Shown in pieces: positions 47,761-64,000 of a stretch of 64,000 nucleotides of DNA. The notes below the pieces were generated by a model, which ran no database searches, was not told the DNA's origin, and was given only the letters and a program-made list of their open reading frames with translations. The position numbers and the translations under genes were made by a program. Within the stretch, counting starts at the first letter, position 1. Every line of letters starts with the position of its first letter. Origin of the DNA: Niebla homalea (taxonomy: Eukaryota; Ascomycota; Lecanoromycetes; Lecanorales; Ramalinaceae); contig JAHGAU010000034.1 in NCBI GenBank assembly GCA_019925105.1, positions 558,001 through 622,000 of the forward strand, in the 5' to 3' direction.

Positions 47761-50431
47761 AACCCACCGTACCTTTTCCTTAATTAACGGCAATAAAAAC
47801 TATAAAGATATTATATTAAACCGACCTTTATTATTATTATATTATATATATATAACGAGAGCAATAGGCTATAGATTTATATATATTTACAGAATATTTC
47901 TAACTACCACTTACTTATTAAATAAATATTAAAATCAAGAAAAATAAAGGCATTTAAGTAATCCTTTTCTAAGTACCCTTATTCGGATATTCTTATTACC
48001 ACCCTTAATCAATACGGGGACCCTATTCGTACGTATCGGTAAAGCATTATTGATATTTATTAATTAACTATTAACCATTAAAAATCAAAAAGTAAAGAAA
48101 AACGATAACTTTTTTAAAGTACCTTAATTATAAAAGGATAATAATACCTTTTATATTAACGACGGGCCTAAACCTTAATCAGGAAATAATTATATATATT
48201 ACCGGATGTTCTAAATTATTATTAAGGAAATTATAATCTATATATTAATATAAGCCGCTTTCTTAAAATAAAAGAAATTAAAGTAATTAAAAAGAAAAAA
48301 ATAGAAAAAATTAATTACTTTAAATGACGTAAAGCTACTATTTAATAATTAACGACCGTAATAATTAAAATATAAGACTCGTTAAGTTAATATAAACAAT
48401 TAAACCCGATCAAATTATAAATCTCGTTAAATTATCTTAAGTAATTAAATTATTTATTTTATAAAACGATTTTAAGCAACCGAACTATAAATCTCGTAAA
48501 ACGATTTTAAGTAATTAACTTATCTATTATAAGTAAGATTCTTTAATTTAATTTGGAGTATCGTATATATTCCTTAAAGATATAGAGTTAATCCTGAAGA
48601 TTATTTTATACCGGGTAAACGATCTTTTAAAACCCGTAAGTAATATTAAGTACCTCGATATTAATAAGTATATAAGATTCCTTAATAATTATCGGAATAA
48701 TTGAATTAAACTATATATCTTAATAATAAGGGTAATAAAAATAAAATTCCTTAATAAAACTTAAATAATCATATATATTACTTAAAGAAATATTTCTTAT
48801 TGGAACGTAAATTATTAAGTTAAAAGTTATTCAACGGTAATTAAGTTTTAGATTACTTATAAAGGTTTAAACCGGTCTTTAAAATTCCTGGGAAATAACT
48901 ATAGGCTATATAATATACTAGCCGGACGTAATAGGCCCTTTATTTTAAGTTATAAATTAAGTAACTAAAAATTGAAAAATTAAAGAATAAACTAGGAGAA
49001 TAAATAATAAAAAGAAGTAAATAATAAAACCAATTAAGGGAATTAATAAGAAAGAATAGAAATAAATATATTTATAATAATAATTATATTATATATATAT
49101 TAAGAATATTAATAATAACTTATAGTGGTTATTAACGTGAAACTTACTTAATTTAATAACACCCTCCTTAAAACTTTCCCGTATAAAAGGTAAAAAAAAT
49201 CAAAATAGATAACTAGAATTTACTTTAATTTAAAAGGGAAATATAAATTTATAATAAAATATAATTTATATATACTTATATAATAAATTAAGAGACCAGA
49301 AAAACCCGATTAACGTTATATAATTATATATTAATTTAACCCTTTCCTTAAAAAAAAAAAAGTAAAAAAAAGATAAAAATAAAATATAATTATTCGGAAT
49401 AACCGTAAACCCCTTTCTTTAAAATACTTTTATCAATATTAATAATATATTAAGGATAATATATTTTATTTTATATATATTTTAATATCCTTAAAATAGG
49501 AAAAATAAAGTTAAGTATTATTCTATAAATTAAGGAACCAATTATAATATTATTACCCCCTTTATTATTATTTTATTTCCTTTATTAAAAAAAATATATA
49601 CCCTTTTACTTTATATTAAATAAAGGATAAAGAAAATTAGGATAAATTCGTATAAATCACGGGGCCATCCCGTATTTATTAATAATTATAAATATTATTA
49701 AAAACCACTTAATAATAAACCTTATTAATTTTTCTTTAAGAAATAACGAAATGTTATTAAGAATCTTTTAATCCTTTAAATTTAAAGGGGAATTAATTAA
49801 TATATATAAAGTAAAAAAGGTATTTAAATAATTCTAGGTATCTTTTTTAATAATAATAATAAAGTTAAATATAAAAGAAGACTCCGTAATATTATTAATA
49901 ATCTTAATTTTTACTTTAAAATTATCGGAAACTTTATAATAAAGAATTATAATATAACCCGGGATTAAGACTTTATTTTATAAATTAAAAGAACTTAATA
50001 AGTAAAAAGGTAAATTAAATAATATATAAAAATAAATCCGTAATATATAAGAAAAAATCAGAAAAGATACCTTTTTTAATTAATAAATAAACGCAATAAA
50101 TATAAAACTTAAAGGAAATATAATATATTAAGCTAAATAGCCAGAAATTAAAGTTTTATTTACGGATAAAGCAATAAATAATACTATAAAAGAAAATATA
50201 AAGAACTTCTAGAAATTATTAAGTTAAGAATTCTTAAAATTAAATCTTAATAATTTTACGGAATAAGTAATAAATAATATTAAAATATTATCTTAAAAAA
50301 TTAACTTTATCCTTAATTACTATAAATATATATTCCGTATTATATATAACTTAAATAGAAAAAATATTAAACCCAAAAGGTCAAAGAATACGATAAATAA
50401 TATAATTAAATATATATTAAAAGACGTAATT
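47761..50431. other. AT-rich unassigned repeat sequence, with a possible minus-strand LTR element
   Basis: No open frame. On the minus strand at 49174-49158 a purine tract and LTR-like start (AAGGAGGGTGTTATT) resembles the polypurine tract and TGTT start of a Copia element, suggesting such a remnant running leftward. Near-duplicate segments containing ATAAATCTCGT and CTTAAGTAATT occur around 48,418-48,540. The last five bases are the TAATT target duplication of the chromovirus. Confidence 0.35.
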
Positions 50432-50647
50432 TGTCAGGGTTTAGGGGTGTTGGTAACTCAGGAGTAGGCCCTACCGGGCCTATCCCGGGCCAAGCCCGGG
50501 GTTAATCCGGTACCCAGGAGTGTCACCGACTGGGTATATTAGGGCCTTCAGCCCCTTTATTCTTATACCTTTATATTTTAATATCTTTAATTATACGTAA
50601 TATACCCTTTGCCTTTTAATTATTTTAAAAGGGCTTATACTTTAATA
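50432..50647 (+). repeat. 5' LTR of the chromovirus
   Basis: 216 bp. The left half is little mutated (GGTAACTCAGGAGTAGGCCC, GGGCCAAGCCCGGGG); the right half is saturated with A and T, including the end, which reads ACTTTAATA. Confidence 0.92.
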
Positions 50648-53600
50648 TTATATTAAAGTTAATCCATTTACGCCCTTATAGGGAGTAACGAAGTAAAATA
50701 AAGGCTTTTATTAATAATATTTATTAATAACGGATAATAAGCCGATAATTAAAAACAATATTAAATAAGCGGTAATTACGGTTAAACGTACGGCGATTAA
50801 TATCCGGACGGGCTATAGGAAAACGTCGATAATTAAAACGGGAGGTTACGATAGCTTTAAATAGGTAAATATTAATTTTATTAAATTATATAAAGAATCG
50901 ATTTAAGGGTTAAACCTTAATAAGGTAATTTAAAGGTTATAAATAAAATAAACCTTAAAAAAACCATTATAAATTTAGTTAAAAATAAATTTATAAAAGC
51001 TTATAAAATCTTTACTTATTATTTACCTTTTTTTCTCTTTAAAACCTTTAATTAATATATCTGGTTTTATATTTATTTTATAATATAAAATATTTAATAT
51101 CCGGAAGAAAAATATTTTAAAGAGTATTCTATAATATAAAAGAGTAATATTAAACCCTATTATAATATAAATTTTATTATTTTACCTTACGATATTACCC
51201 TTATAATATAGAATCCGTCTAATAAAAAGGTTAAAAAACTTATCTTTTTCCCTTTTCCTAATCTTTTCTTTTATTTATTTTTATCCCTCCTTAATTTTAA
51301 TTTACTTTTTACTTACTCTTTATTTATTAAGATTATAAATAATAAACCCTAATAATCTTCTTTATTAAAAACCTTTATATTAAAATATAATTTATAAAAC
51401 GGTTCTTAAAAGGACCTTAATTAATTAATATTATTTATTAAAAATAAGGCCTTTCCCCGGTAAAGTAAAAAAAATAAGGACCCAATAGATTACTTAATTA
51501 CCGGGAATCCGGTTTCCGATAATAATTACGAAGGATATAAAAATTATATTGCCCGCCGGTATCGCTATAAATTAAAGGATATTATTCCGAAAAAATTAAT
51601 TAAACGTACTTTATACTTTATAAAAATCTATATTTATTTTATTTTTTAATTTATATTATTTAAGAAATTTAAGGAATTCTTAAAATAATTGGATTTTTTA
51701 CGTTAAAAACGTAACGTTAATATATAATATTATAAAGACGTAAATAATAAAATATAAATCCTTTAAATAAAATTAAACGATATTAAGAGGGATTTATAAT
51801 TAAAAATAAATTAAATTATCCGTTTATAATAATAAAACTATAATAATTCCTTTCCCCTGGAAAACTTAAATTATCTTAAAACGTTAAAAATCTATAATTA
51901 TAAATTAAAAAATTAAAACGTAGATTTTATTATTAAGCTTAAAAATCTCCGACAGAATAATCCAGCCTTCCCACTTTACCGATTTACGGTATTTTTTACT
52001 TTTTATAAAAAGTTTAAGTTAATTAAAATTAAGGATCTTAAATTCTTTATTAATAAGGATTATAGTTAATACCGTTTCTTTAAATATTACGTTATTATTA
52101 AGTTCCGGACGAATAAAAATTAATACTTAATTATATAAACTTAAGTCGATTATATCTTAATATTATTAAGTTTTAAAATCCTTAAATAATTAAAAACGGA
52201 ATATAATAATAATATTTCATTAAGCTTTTAAACCTTTAAGGAATTCTAGATTTTTTTAAACTAAATTTTTAAAAACGTTAATTAAAAAAAAAAATTAAAT
52301 TAATAATTTTTAAACCCTAAGAATATTAATTAAGGATAGATTTATTATATTTTATTTTAATTTTATCCGCTTAATTAAAATTTTTAAATATATAAATTTT
52401 AAAAAGAACCTAAAAATTATAATTTATAAATTAATTACTTAACTCCTTAATTAGTTTTATGAAAAATTCCTTTAAGGAAGTTATAATTTAAATAACTTAA
52501 ATAAGACCCGTATATATTTTAAGAAGATAAACCGTTTTTAACGTTCAGAATATTACCGTTAATAAAAAACCTTTAATCCGAATAAGATCTTTATTAAGGA
52601 AATTAAGGAGACTATAAGAACCTATATTACTTCTTTTAAATTCTTCGGCGGAATAAAAAGTTTCAGAGGATTTAAATTCCGATAAATTACTCCCGCCGTT
52701 ATAAAATTAACTCCCCCTTTAAACGTTAAATACTTTACTTATTAAGGGAATTATTTCCAAGCCGATTACCTTAACCGTTAATATAATTAAAATAATACTC
52801 GGGAGCGTTCCGTTTAAATTTATTATATTACTTTTAATTTAAATGAAGAATTTACTTATAATTAAAACGGCCGGATTTTTTATATTTTTAAAAATATTTT
52901 ATTTAATAATTTAAACGGACCGTTAATAAAAGATTAAACTCTATAGAAGTTATTATAAAGGATAAAAATACGTATTATTTTTAAATTTTAACGATCGGGT
53001 ATATTAAAAGTATTAAAGATTTTTTTAATATTTAAGATAATAAACCTTAAATTATTAATAGGTTTATAAGTTACGGAAATTAATACTTTCCTTTATCCTT
53101 TTTAATTAATTTAAGCGTTACTAATTATTATTTTATTAATAAATAAATTATCTTATAAATTTACGTAATACTTTAAATTTCTTTTTTAATCCTTTTTTAA
53201 CTTAAGTTTATTTAAGATTATAAGGGTAAATACTTATGGTTTATTATTTATATAATTTATCCCCGGATAACTATAAAAGGCTATTCGGAAAGTTAATTTT
53301 TATATTTATTATCCAACTTAAAATATATAATATAATCCTTAAAAAACCTTAAATAAAACGGTATTATATATTTATTTACCTTATAATTAATAAAATCTTC
53401 TTTATATTAAATTAATATAATTATAATAAGGCCGATTATTAAAACGTAAAACTTATTCCGGAGTTCTTTTAAATTATAATTTTAACTTATTAAGCCTTAA
53501 ATATATTCTTAAAAAGTAAGAAATTGGAGTTATTAAAGCCCCAAAAAAAGAAAAGGAAACCATTAAATAATTTTCTTTTCCCGGAGCTTATTAAGGAAGA

Positions 53601-53929
53601 AAGGCCCTTTTTAATTAAAGTTATTAATATAACGGCCTTTTATATTATTATAAAAATCCAAAAAGAGAAAAAGATTTAAACCTTTTATATTTTAATAACG
53701 GACTTAATTAATTACCTAGATTTCCTTAATAATATTTTAATTAATATCTCCGTTATAATAATTTATAAAAATAACTTTACGGAAAAAATAACTTTTATAA
53801 ATAAGATTACGGTTAAACTTCTAATAGAATATTACGATTTTAAGGATATTTTTAATCATATAACGGCAGATAAGTTACCCCCATATTAAGATTATAATTA
53901 TAAGATTAACTTAACCTTAAAAGGGATTC

Positions 53930-56830
53930 CCTCCTGGAGTTATATTTATCCGCTCTTAAATTATAAGCTTTAAAAATTAAAGGAATATATTATTAAAAAC
54001 TTAAAAAAAGGATTTATTAAGTTTAATAAAGCCCTTTATAAATCCCTTATCCTTTTTACCCTTAAGTTTAATGGCGATTTACGATTGTATGTAAATTACC
54101 GTAATATTAATATTATTATTAAAAGGAATTAATACCTTATTTTTTTAATAAAAAAGGTATTATCCTAAATTATTAATTATAAATAGATTACCCGCTTAAA
54201 TATTATCGCGGCCTTTAATAAGCTCCGTATATACCCGGAGAATAAAGACTTTATAATATTCATTACTTTATTAAGCGTTTTTAAGTATAAAGTTATATTT
54301 TTTAACTTAATTAATAACCCTACTTTATATTAATAATATATAAATAAGATTTTATTTAATTATTTAAATATTTTTATTTAAGCTTATTTAGATAATATTA
54401 TTATTTATAACGTTATTAAGAAAGAATATATCCGATATATATACTTAATATTAAAACGTTTACGTAACGCCGGTTTATAAGTAAATATCTGGAAATATAA
54501 ATTCAGAGTTTAATAAATTAAGTTTTTAGGTTTTATCCTTATTATTAACGGGTTAAAAGTAAACCCCGATAAAGTAAATAAGATTAAGGATTGGCCGGTT
54601 CTTATCAACTTAAAAGCCCTTTAAAGATTTATTGGTTTTTATAACTTTTATTAAAGATTTATTCTTTAATTCTTTAAAATAATAAAACCCTTTTTAAAAC
54701 TTATTAAAAAAGAAACTTTATTTATTTAATCCCCGGAATATTAAAAGGCTTATATAATACTTAAAGAAACTTTTATTATGGCCCCCGTATTAACTTATTA
54801 TAATCCCAATAAAGAAATAATCCTTAAAATTAACTCTTTAAATTATATTTTTAACGGTATTCTTTCTTAATATAATAAGGTTAAAGAGTTATATTTAATA
54901 GCTTATTATTTTAAAAGTATATTACCGGTTAAATATAACTATAATATTTATAATAAAGAGCTTTTTATTATTATTAAATATTTAAAGAATTAATAATTAA
55001 AATTAAAAATAATAAAAAAACCTTTCCGTATTTTTAATAATAATTAAACCTTAAAATATTTTATTAAAAGTTAAAAGCTTATAAAACGTTAAATAAAATA
55101 CCTTAATACTTTCTTTAAGTTTAATTTTAAGGTTATTTACCGCCTAAATAAATAAAATAATAAGGCTAACGCCTTTATTTAAATACCCGGTTATTAACTT
55201 TAAAATAATAACGATAATAAGGTTAAAGATTAGTTTTAAACCGTTTTATTTTTTAAACGCTTTAAGGTTTTAATTTTAAATAAAAGGGAAAAACCACCGG
55301 TATTAACCTATTTAATCCCTGAAAAACTCGGGTTTTATAAATAGGTCCGTAAAGCCAACTATACCGATAAAGGCTTAATAGAGTTTAAGAAAATAATTAC
55401 GGAAAACGGATTATTTAATTTTAAAAGCATATTTTTAATCCGTATTAAAATTCAGTCCGATATCCTTATTAATAAAGGTAAATTATAAATATTAATATTA
55501 TTTATTACGGAAATCTTAAAGTATACTTATAATAAATTAATTAATAGTTACCCCGGCCGGGATTATATAATTAAATTTATTTCCCGATACTTCTTTTAAC
55601 TTACTTTATAAGATAATATTAATTATTATATTTTAAATTATAATATTTATTTTTAATTTAAAGCCCTATAATAAAAGCTTATAAAATTATTTTATTAATT
55701 AAAAATCCCGGAATAAAAATAAATTAATTTTTTAATTAACTTTATTACCGGATTATTTAAATATAAAAGTATAAATATTATCCTTACCGTAATTTATATA
55801 TTATTTAAAAACCGATATTATATTTTTTATTACGTTAAAAAAGAAGGGACCTCCGTTAAAAAAATTACCTAACTCTTTATTAAGGAAGTATTTAAGTATT
55901 ACGGTTTTTTAAATAATATTATTTTAAATTATAACCTATAATTTATTAATAAAATATAACGCTTTTTATTATATTAATTTAAAATTAACCCCCGGATTTC
56001 AATTCCTTATTATACTAAAAGTAATAATTAAACGGAAAGAATAAATTAAGAGGTAAAATAGGGACTCCGGATTTACGTAAATTACTTATAAGATAATTAA
56101 GTATAATAATTATTTATAATAAAATTTACGGATAATAATAACTTAAATCGATTAATTAAAATAATATTTTTTTACCTTAATAAGGGTTTTTACCTAAGGA
56201 TATTATTCGGTTTTAATAATATTAAATATATTACCGCTTATAAATAACTTTAAATTAAAGAAATTATTAATATTATTAAAATTATATAAAAAAATTTTAA
56301 TATAATATATTTTAATTTAAATAAGGTTTATAATAATACGTTTAAATAAGTTAACCGTTAACGTTAAGATATAAAATTTAAAATAAATAATAAGGTTTAC
56401 GTAAATATTAAATATTTAATAATTAATCGGTTTAATAAGAAGTTAAATTATAAACGTTTAAATCCTTATATTATCCTTAAATAATATTATTTTTCTTATA
56501 AATTAAACTCTTTAAATATTTTCCGGGTTTATTTTATTTTCTATATAAGTAATTTAATCCGTATTCCGATTAAAGAGAAATTATTATTACCGGGATAAAT
56601 TAATTTATCCCTTAAACCCGTTATTATAAATAAAAAAGGTATTAAAGAGCAAAAGCTTAAAGAAATTATTAATTTTTAATATATTAATTAAAAGTAAAGG
56701 CTATAATATAAGGTTAAATAAGTAAATTTATCCCCGGATAATACTTAATATTATATTAATATAAAAGAATTTTTTTATACTTAAGGATTAATTAAAGCTT
56801 TTTATAAAAAATACCCGGATAAGCCCAAAT
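53930..56830 (+). pseudogene. Broken chromovirus pol (RT, RNase H, integrase, chromodomain)
   Basis: RT motifs are readable: KEYIIKNLKKGFIKFNKALY, FNGDLRLYVNYRNINIIIKR and the active site AYLDNIIIY at 54382-54408, where the second catalytic Asp of YLDD is Asn through GAT to AAT. RNase H (NIYNKELFIIIKYLKN) follows near 54,950. The integrase region (SGYPGRDYIIKFISRYF, then INFLINFITGLFKY) lies at about 55,540-55,760, and the chromodomain remnant (NLSPDNT then a stop in place of Trp, and later AFYKKYPDKPK) at about 56,700-56,830. All lesions fit C-to-T or G-to-A changes. Confidence 0.85.
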
Positions 56831-57260
56831 TATAACCCGGAAATCCAATTAATATTATTATATTTAAGATAGCTTTTAAGGGTTATTTTAAACGTTTAAG
56901 TTAAATAATAATTTTATTAAGTTTAAAACTTAATATTATAAATTATATATTATATCTTTATTAAGCTTAAGGGCCTTTTAAAACGGCCTTATAACTCCTT
57001 AAAGTTATTAAAACGATTATTATTAATATTATTTACCTATATGGATTATACGCCTTTTTATTGGTATAAATTTAATATATAAGGTAATAAGGTTAAAAAA
57101 ATATTTTAAAAAAGGGGTAAATTATAAAAAACAATACCTGCCCCGGAACCCCCCGGATAAAATCACGTTTTAAAGCCTATTATAGGGGTTACCGTTACGA
57201 TTTTACCCCCGTATGCTTATACCAGCTACCCGGCTACCGCCAAGATACTACCCCTATAAT

Positions 57261-57405
57261 TCTTATATTACTTACCCGGTTAACCAGTGACGGGTAACCT
57301 GGGTAATATTCTTATATTACTTACCCGGTTAACTAGTGACGGGTAAGCTAAGTAGTATATAAACCTTACTTTAATTACCCGGCCCATAAGTAATGGGTAA
57401 AAGGG
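57261..57405 (+). repeat. Tandem repeat and hairpins in the chromovirus 3' untranslated region
   Basis: A 49-bp unit occurs at 57261 and again at 57310. Each contains a hairpin with arms TTACCCG and CGGGTAA, and a third related hairpin (TTACCC/GGGTAA arms) follows near 57379-57404, just upstream of the polypurine tract. Confidence 0.7.
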
Positions 57406-57483
57406 GTGGTTTTAAGTAAAAAATTTTTCCTTTTCAGCGTACTTATAGGCTTAAGGGCGAGCCTTTCCTAGGGGGGGGGGTAA

Positions 57484-57699
57484 TATCAGGGTTTAAGGGT
57501 ATTAATAACTTAGGAGTAGGCCCTATTAAGCCTATCCCGGGCCAAGCCCGGAGTTAATCCGGCACCTAGGAATATTACCGACTGGGTATATTAAGGCCTT
57601 CGGCCCCTTTACTCCTATACCTCTGTACTTTAATGTCTTTAGTTATACGTAATACACCCTTTGCCTTCCAACCACCCCAGAGGGGCTTGCACTCTAACA
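57484..57699 (+). repeat. 3' LTR of the chromovirus
   Basis: 216 bp. Mutation is the mirror image of the 5' LTR: the left half is more mutated (TATCAGGG, ATTAATAACTTAGG) and the right half is preserved (CCTTTGCCTTCCAACCACCC, CTTGCACTCTAACA). Confidence 0.92.
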
Positions 57700-60600
57700 T
57701 AATTAATCATTTTAAAAATAATTTAATAAATATAGAGCTCCGTAAACGTTTAATAAAAAACGTATATAAAAAGCTTAATCTTTATAAAATATATTTTAAG
57801 GTAAAACGGGTTACAAAAAAAAATTAAAAAAAAGCAAAAGCTTAAAAAAGAAAAAAAGGATAAAAAAATAAATCTTAAAGCTTAAATATTTATAAATTAA
57901 TTAAATTATATAAATAAAAACCTTTAAGAAATTACGTTAAAAATAAATTTAATATACGTTAATTATAACGGAATCATACGAATATTATAAGTAAAAGGAA
58001 CGCGATAAATTAAATACCCTTAAAACCGTATAAATGAAAGGCTTTAAGACGTCTTAATAATATAAATAACGCCTATATAATTACCGTAAATAATATTATT
58101 TTAAAAATTTAAATATTAGAATTAACCTTAAAATTTATCCTAATAAAATATTAATAATTAAGGGGAAAATACGAGTTAAAAGTTATAAAATTATTAATAG
58201 AATTTATATATTAATTAAGATATTAAAGGAAATAATTAATTTACTTTAAAATTATTTAATCCGGCTAAGTTTAAAAACCTTTATATTAATAACTTTAAGT
58301 CGTTTAATATAAAATTATACTTTATTTACTATAAATACTATAATATGTTCTTAATAAATAAATATATAAATTATAAATAAGGATATAACGGAAATAACGT
58401 AAGCTTTAATAAAAAAAGATATATATAAAAGAAGGATTAAGACCGTAAGAACGGGCGTTGCGATATAGATTATTAACTATTATTATTATTTATAATTATA
58501 CCGTTTAACGATTAATTAAACGTATTAATAAACGTAATAACCATTGCCTTAACTATATAAAAAGAAGGAAAAGTCCTTAATAAAATCGATAATAAAAAAG
58601 CGGTTAACGGCTTTAATTATAAAGTTATTACTATAAAGGAAAAACACCCTTTTAATAAGGACGTTAATTATAAAGCGGGTATAATAATAAATATAATTAC
58701 AAAATAAAGATAAATTAAAGATAATAATTTAAAAGAAAAAGTTAAGTTTATATAAATTAAAAAGCAAATAAAAAGAAAGTTAAAAAGAAAAATAAAGACT
58801 AAGAGGAAGAAAAAACTTTAATAAATTATTAAGTTATTAAAAAAATAGGCTTTAGATATTAAACGGATCTTATTAATTAATAATATTATATTTTTTATAA
58901 TATATTTAATATAACTTTTATTATATTTGAAAAAGAGATAAGTTAACTTATAAAGAACGTATTAAACTTTAACCATATACGTTATAAAAAGATTATAATT
59001 ATTAAGGAAGTTCCCGAGAATAACGGAAAAAGGATATAAAGGATAATTTAAAATAAATAACTTAAAATTAATAATATTATAATCGCGGGCTTAAAATAAA
59101 ACCTTAAAGTTATACTTAATAAAAATAAATAAATATACTTTATAAAAACAATAATTATTTATTAACCAAAAGAAATAAATAAGTTATTTAATATAAAAAC
59201 CGATTAAAGATCGGATATTATTATAATTAACTTAAGTATAATGAGAGAATTACGGATAAAAAAAAAGCCTTTAAAATTGCTTAAAGTTAATTACTTAAAT
59301 ATATTAATAATAAATAAAGATTATATATTATTTTATATATAAATTATATTTAATATTTGAGTCGTAAAAATAATTAAATTAATATAAATATTTATAATAT
59401 TAAAAGATAATTTAAACTATAATATCTTATTAAAACTTTTATAATTAAAGTTAATTACGGTTAACTTTAAGATTTAAATAAAGATATTAAAAATTAAAAA
59501 TTTTACTTATAAAAAAGATATTTAATTACTTAAACCTTAAATACGTCCGTTAAGTAAAATACGTTAAAAGCCAGTATATAAAAAGCTATATTATAAAAAC
59601 GTAACAATATTAAAAAAAGAAACTAAATTAAATTTATTTAAGTATAAAAGTATTAAAGAAAACTTAAAAATTAAATTAAAAAATAAAAAGAATAATTAAA
59701 ATTAATAAACTATAAGAAAAAAAAGAAATTTAAAGAATAAAATCGGCTTTAAAAACGTATATTTTAATAATTAATTAATAAGAAAAAACAAATATATTTA
59801 TTAATTAAGGAAAAGAAAAAGTATATAGGAAATAATTAAAGTAAGTAAGGGAAGATTAAGAATAAATTGGAGCGATAAAACGGGGTAAAAGAAGTAAATT
59901 AAATAAGAAGTAAACGGGAATAATTAAATAAAAGTTTAAAAAAATCAGAAAAAATAAAACGGTAATAAAAGTATTTAAAAACCAATAAAGGAACTTAAAA
60001 GTATTAAGGAGATAATAAAAAAATTAAAGAAAATACGGTAAATAATTTAATTAATAATTTAAAACCAGAAATAAACCTTATTTTATATTAATAATAATTT
60101 ATTAAATAAAAGCGGAAAATAATTAAATTTATAAACTTAATATCCAATAAGGTAAATAAAGAAATAATATAATATTTAAAGTTATTATTAATTACGTAAA
60201 ATAACGTTAAACGGTATAAAGAATATATAATATATAAAGAAGAAACGATATTAATTAAATTAATAATATTTATAATAATAAAAACGGATAATTATATATA
60301 TTAAAAGAATAACCGATAACTTAAAAAAAAATTAACGATAAAAAGAAAAAAGCTATATATTAAAATAATATGGAAAAGAAAATAAAGTAAATAAAAAATA
60401 AAAATAATAAGAATTATTTATTTATTATAGAAAGTATAATCTTAAAAATTAAATAACTTAATAACTTAATAACTTATTAATAACTACCAGAATATAAATA
60501 TGGTATTTATTGGGTCTATTTAAAGTATATATATAAAGTAATAAATAAATTAATTTTAAAATTAAAAAATAAAAAACCAGATATTAAGTTAAAGTTACTA

Positions 60601-60759
60601 TAAATTATATTCTTAACGGATAAAAAGGTAATAAAAAAAAAAATTAATACTTTAAAGTTATATAAAAAGCTATAAATATAAATAAAAAAAGAAGGCATTA
60701 TATTAAAAGATGTTATTTTAAATAATTAAGTACAACTTAAAATACTTTAAGTATTATAA

Positions 60760-63990
<3,231 letters not shown>

Positions 63991-64000
63991 ATTAAAAATA

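Larger units (their letters stand above)
50432..57699 (+). mobile_element. Complete Ty3/Gypsy chromovirus, 7,268 bp, RIP-inactivated
   Basis: Identical-length 216-bp LTRs (50432-50647 and 57484-57699) start TGTCAGGG/TATCAGGG and end in CTAACA on the right copy. The 5-bp duplication TAATT is at 50427-50431 and 57700-57704. A polypurine tract of a long G run (about 57471-57480) lies immediately before the 3' LTR. Remnants in order: gag-like (about 51,200-52,900), RT, RNase H, integrase and a C-terminal chromodomain. The chromodomain places it among chromoviruses such as MAGGY-like fungal elements, which target heterochromatin. Stops interrupt every frame. It is inserted in an older Gypsy element in the same orientation. 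Confidence 0.93.

Noticed and set aside
57261..57405. TTACCC motifs as telomeric sequence
   Set aside because: They are hairpin arms in an LTR element's 3' region, not TTAGGG tandem arrays.
57633..57827. 64-codon plus-strand frame as a gene
   Set aside because: It crosses the 3' LTR end into the gag remnant of the second Gypsy element; a junction artefact.

Overview
The window is fungal nuclear DNA from a filamentous ascomycete (Pezizomycotina), probably a Dothideomycete. The evidence is multi-exon genes with 46-133 bp GT-AG introns and CTNAC/CTAAT-like branch points, a CaaX-ending Skt5/Chs4, an X325 copper protein, and transposons saturated with C-to-T/G-to-A changes typical of repeat-induced point mutation (RIP). 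The species call is inference.

It has two compartments. Bases 1 to about 18,090 are ordinary gene-rich DNA with eight protein-coding genes, seven of them rebuilt here exon by exon with reading frame kept through every splice (the eighth has no intron). In order: a secreted GPI-type X325/BIM1-like copper protein (+), nucleoporin Nup53 (-), an unrecognised proline-rich protein with four tandem 46-residue repeats (-), mitochondrial pyruvate carrier subunit Mpc2 (-), complex I subunit NDUFA2/B8 (+), chitin synthase activator Skt5/Chs4 (-), complex III assembly factor Cbp4 (+) and malate synthase with an AKL peroxisomal signal (-). Mpc2 and NDUFA2 are divergent across 355 bp holding three CCAAT boxes. 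With Cbp4 and malate synthase, four of the eight genes serve mitochondrial or glyoxylate carbon metabolism.

From about 18,090 to the right edge the sequence is a 46 kb AT-rich block of dead, nested retrotransposons. No reading frame there exceeds 115 codons. At least five LINE (Tad-like) pieces are present. Three are full-length (about 5.8 kb) and nested like Russian dolls: copy B (32123-37922, -) lies inside copy A (29283-40925, -), which lies inside copy C (28168-45626, +), each bounded by a 13-14 bp target-site duplication. A 1,548 bp LTR element with 163 bp LTRs and a GGGAC target duplication sits inside LINE copy D, and a solo LTR of the same family sits at 24297-24458. A complete 7,268 bp Ty3/Gypsy chromovirus (50432-57699, 216 bp LTRs, TAATT duplication) interrupts what appears to be a second, different Gypsy element whose RT and integrase run off the right edge. 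Roughly 24459-28153 and 45641-50431 are repeat-like but unassigned.

The most interesting signal is a RIP gradient. The outer ends of the elements (the outward half of each chromovirus LTR, the first ~35 bp of the LINEs, the tetranucleotide tails) keep unmutated CpA sites, while everything inside is saturated. I found no CRISPR, rRNA, convincing tRNA or telomere repeats, and no clearly novel multi-gene system.
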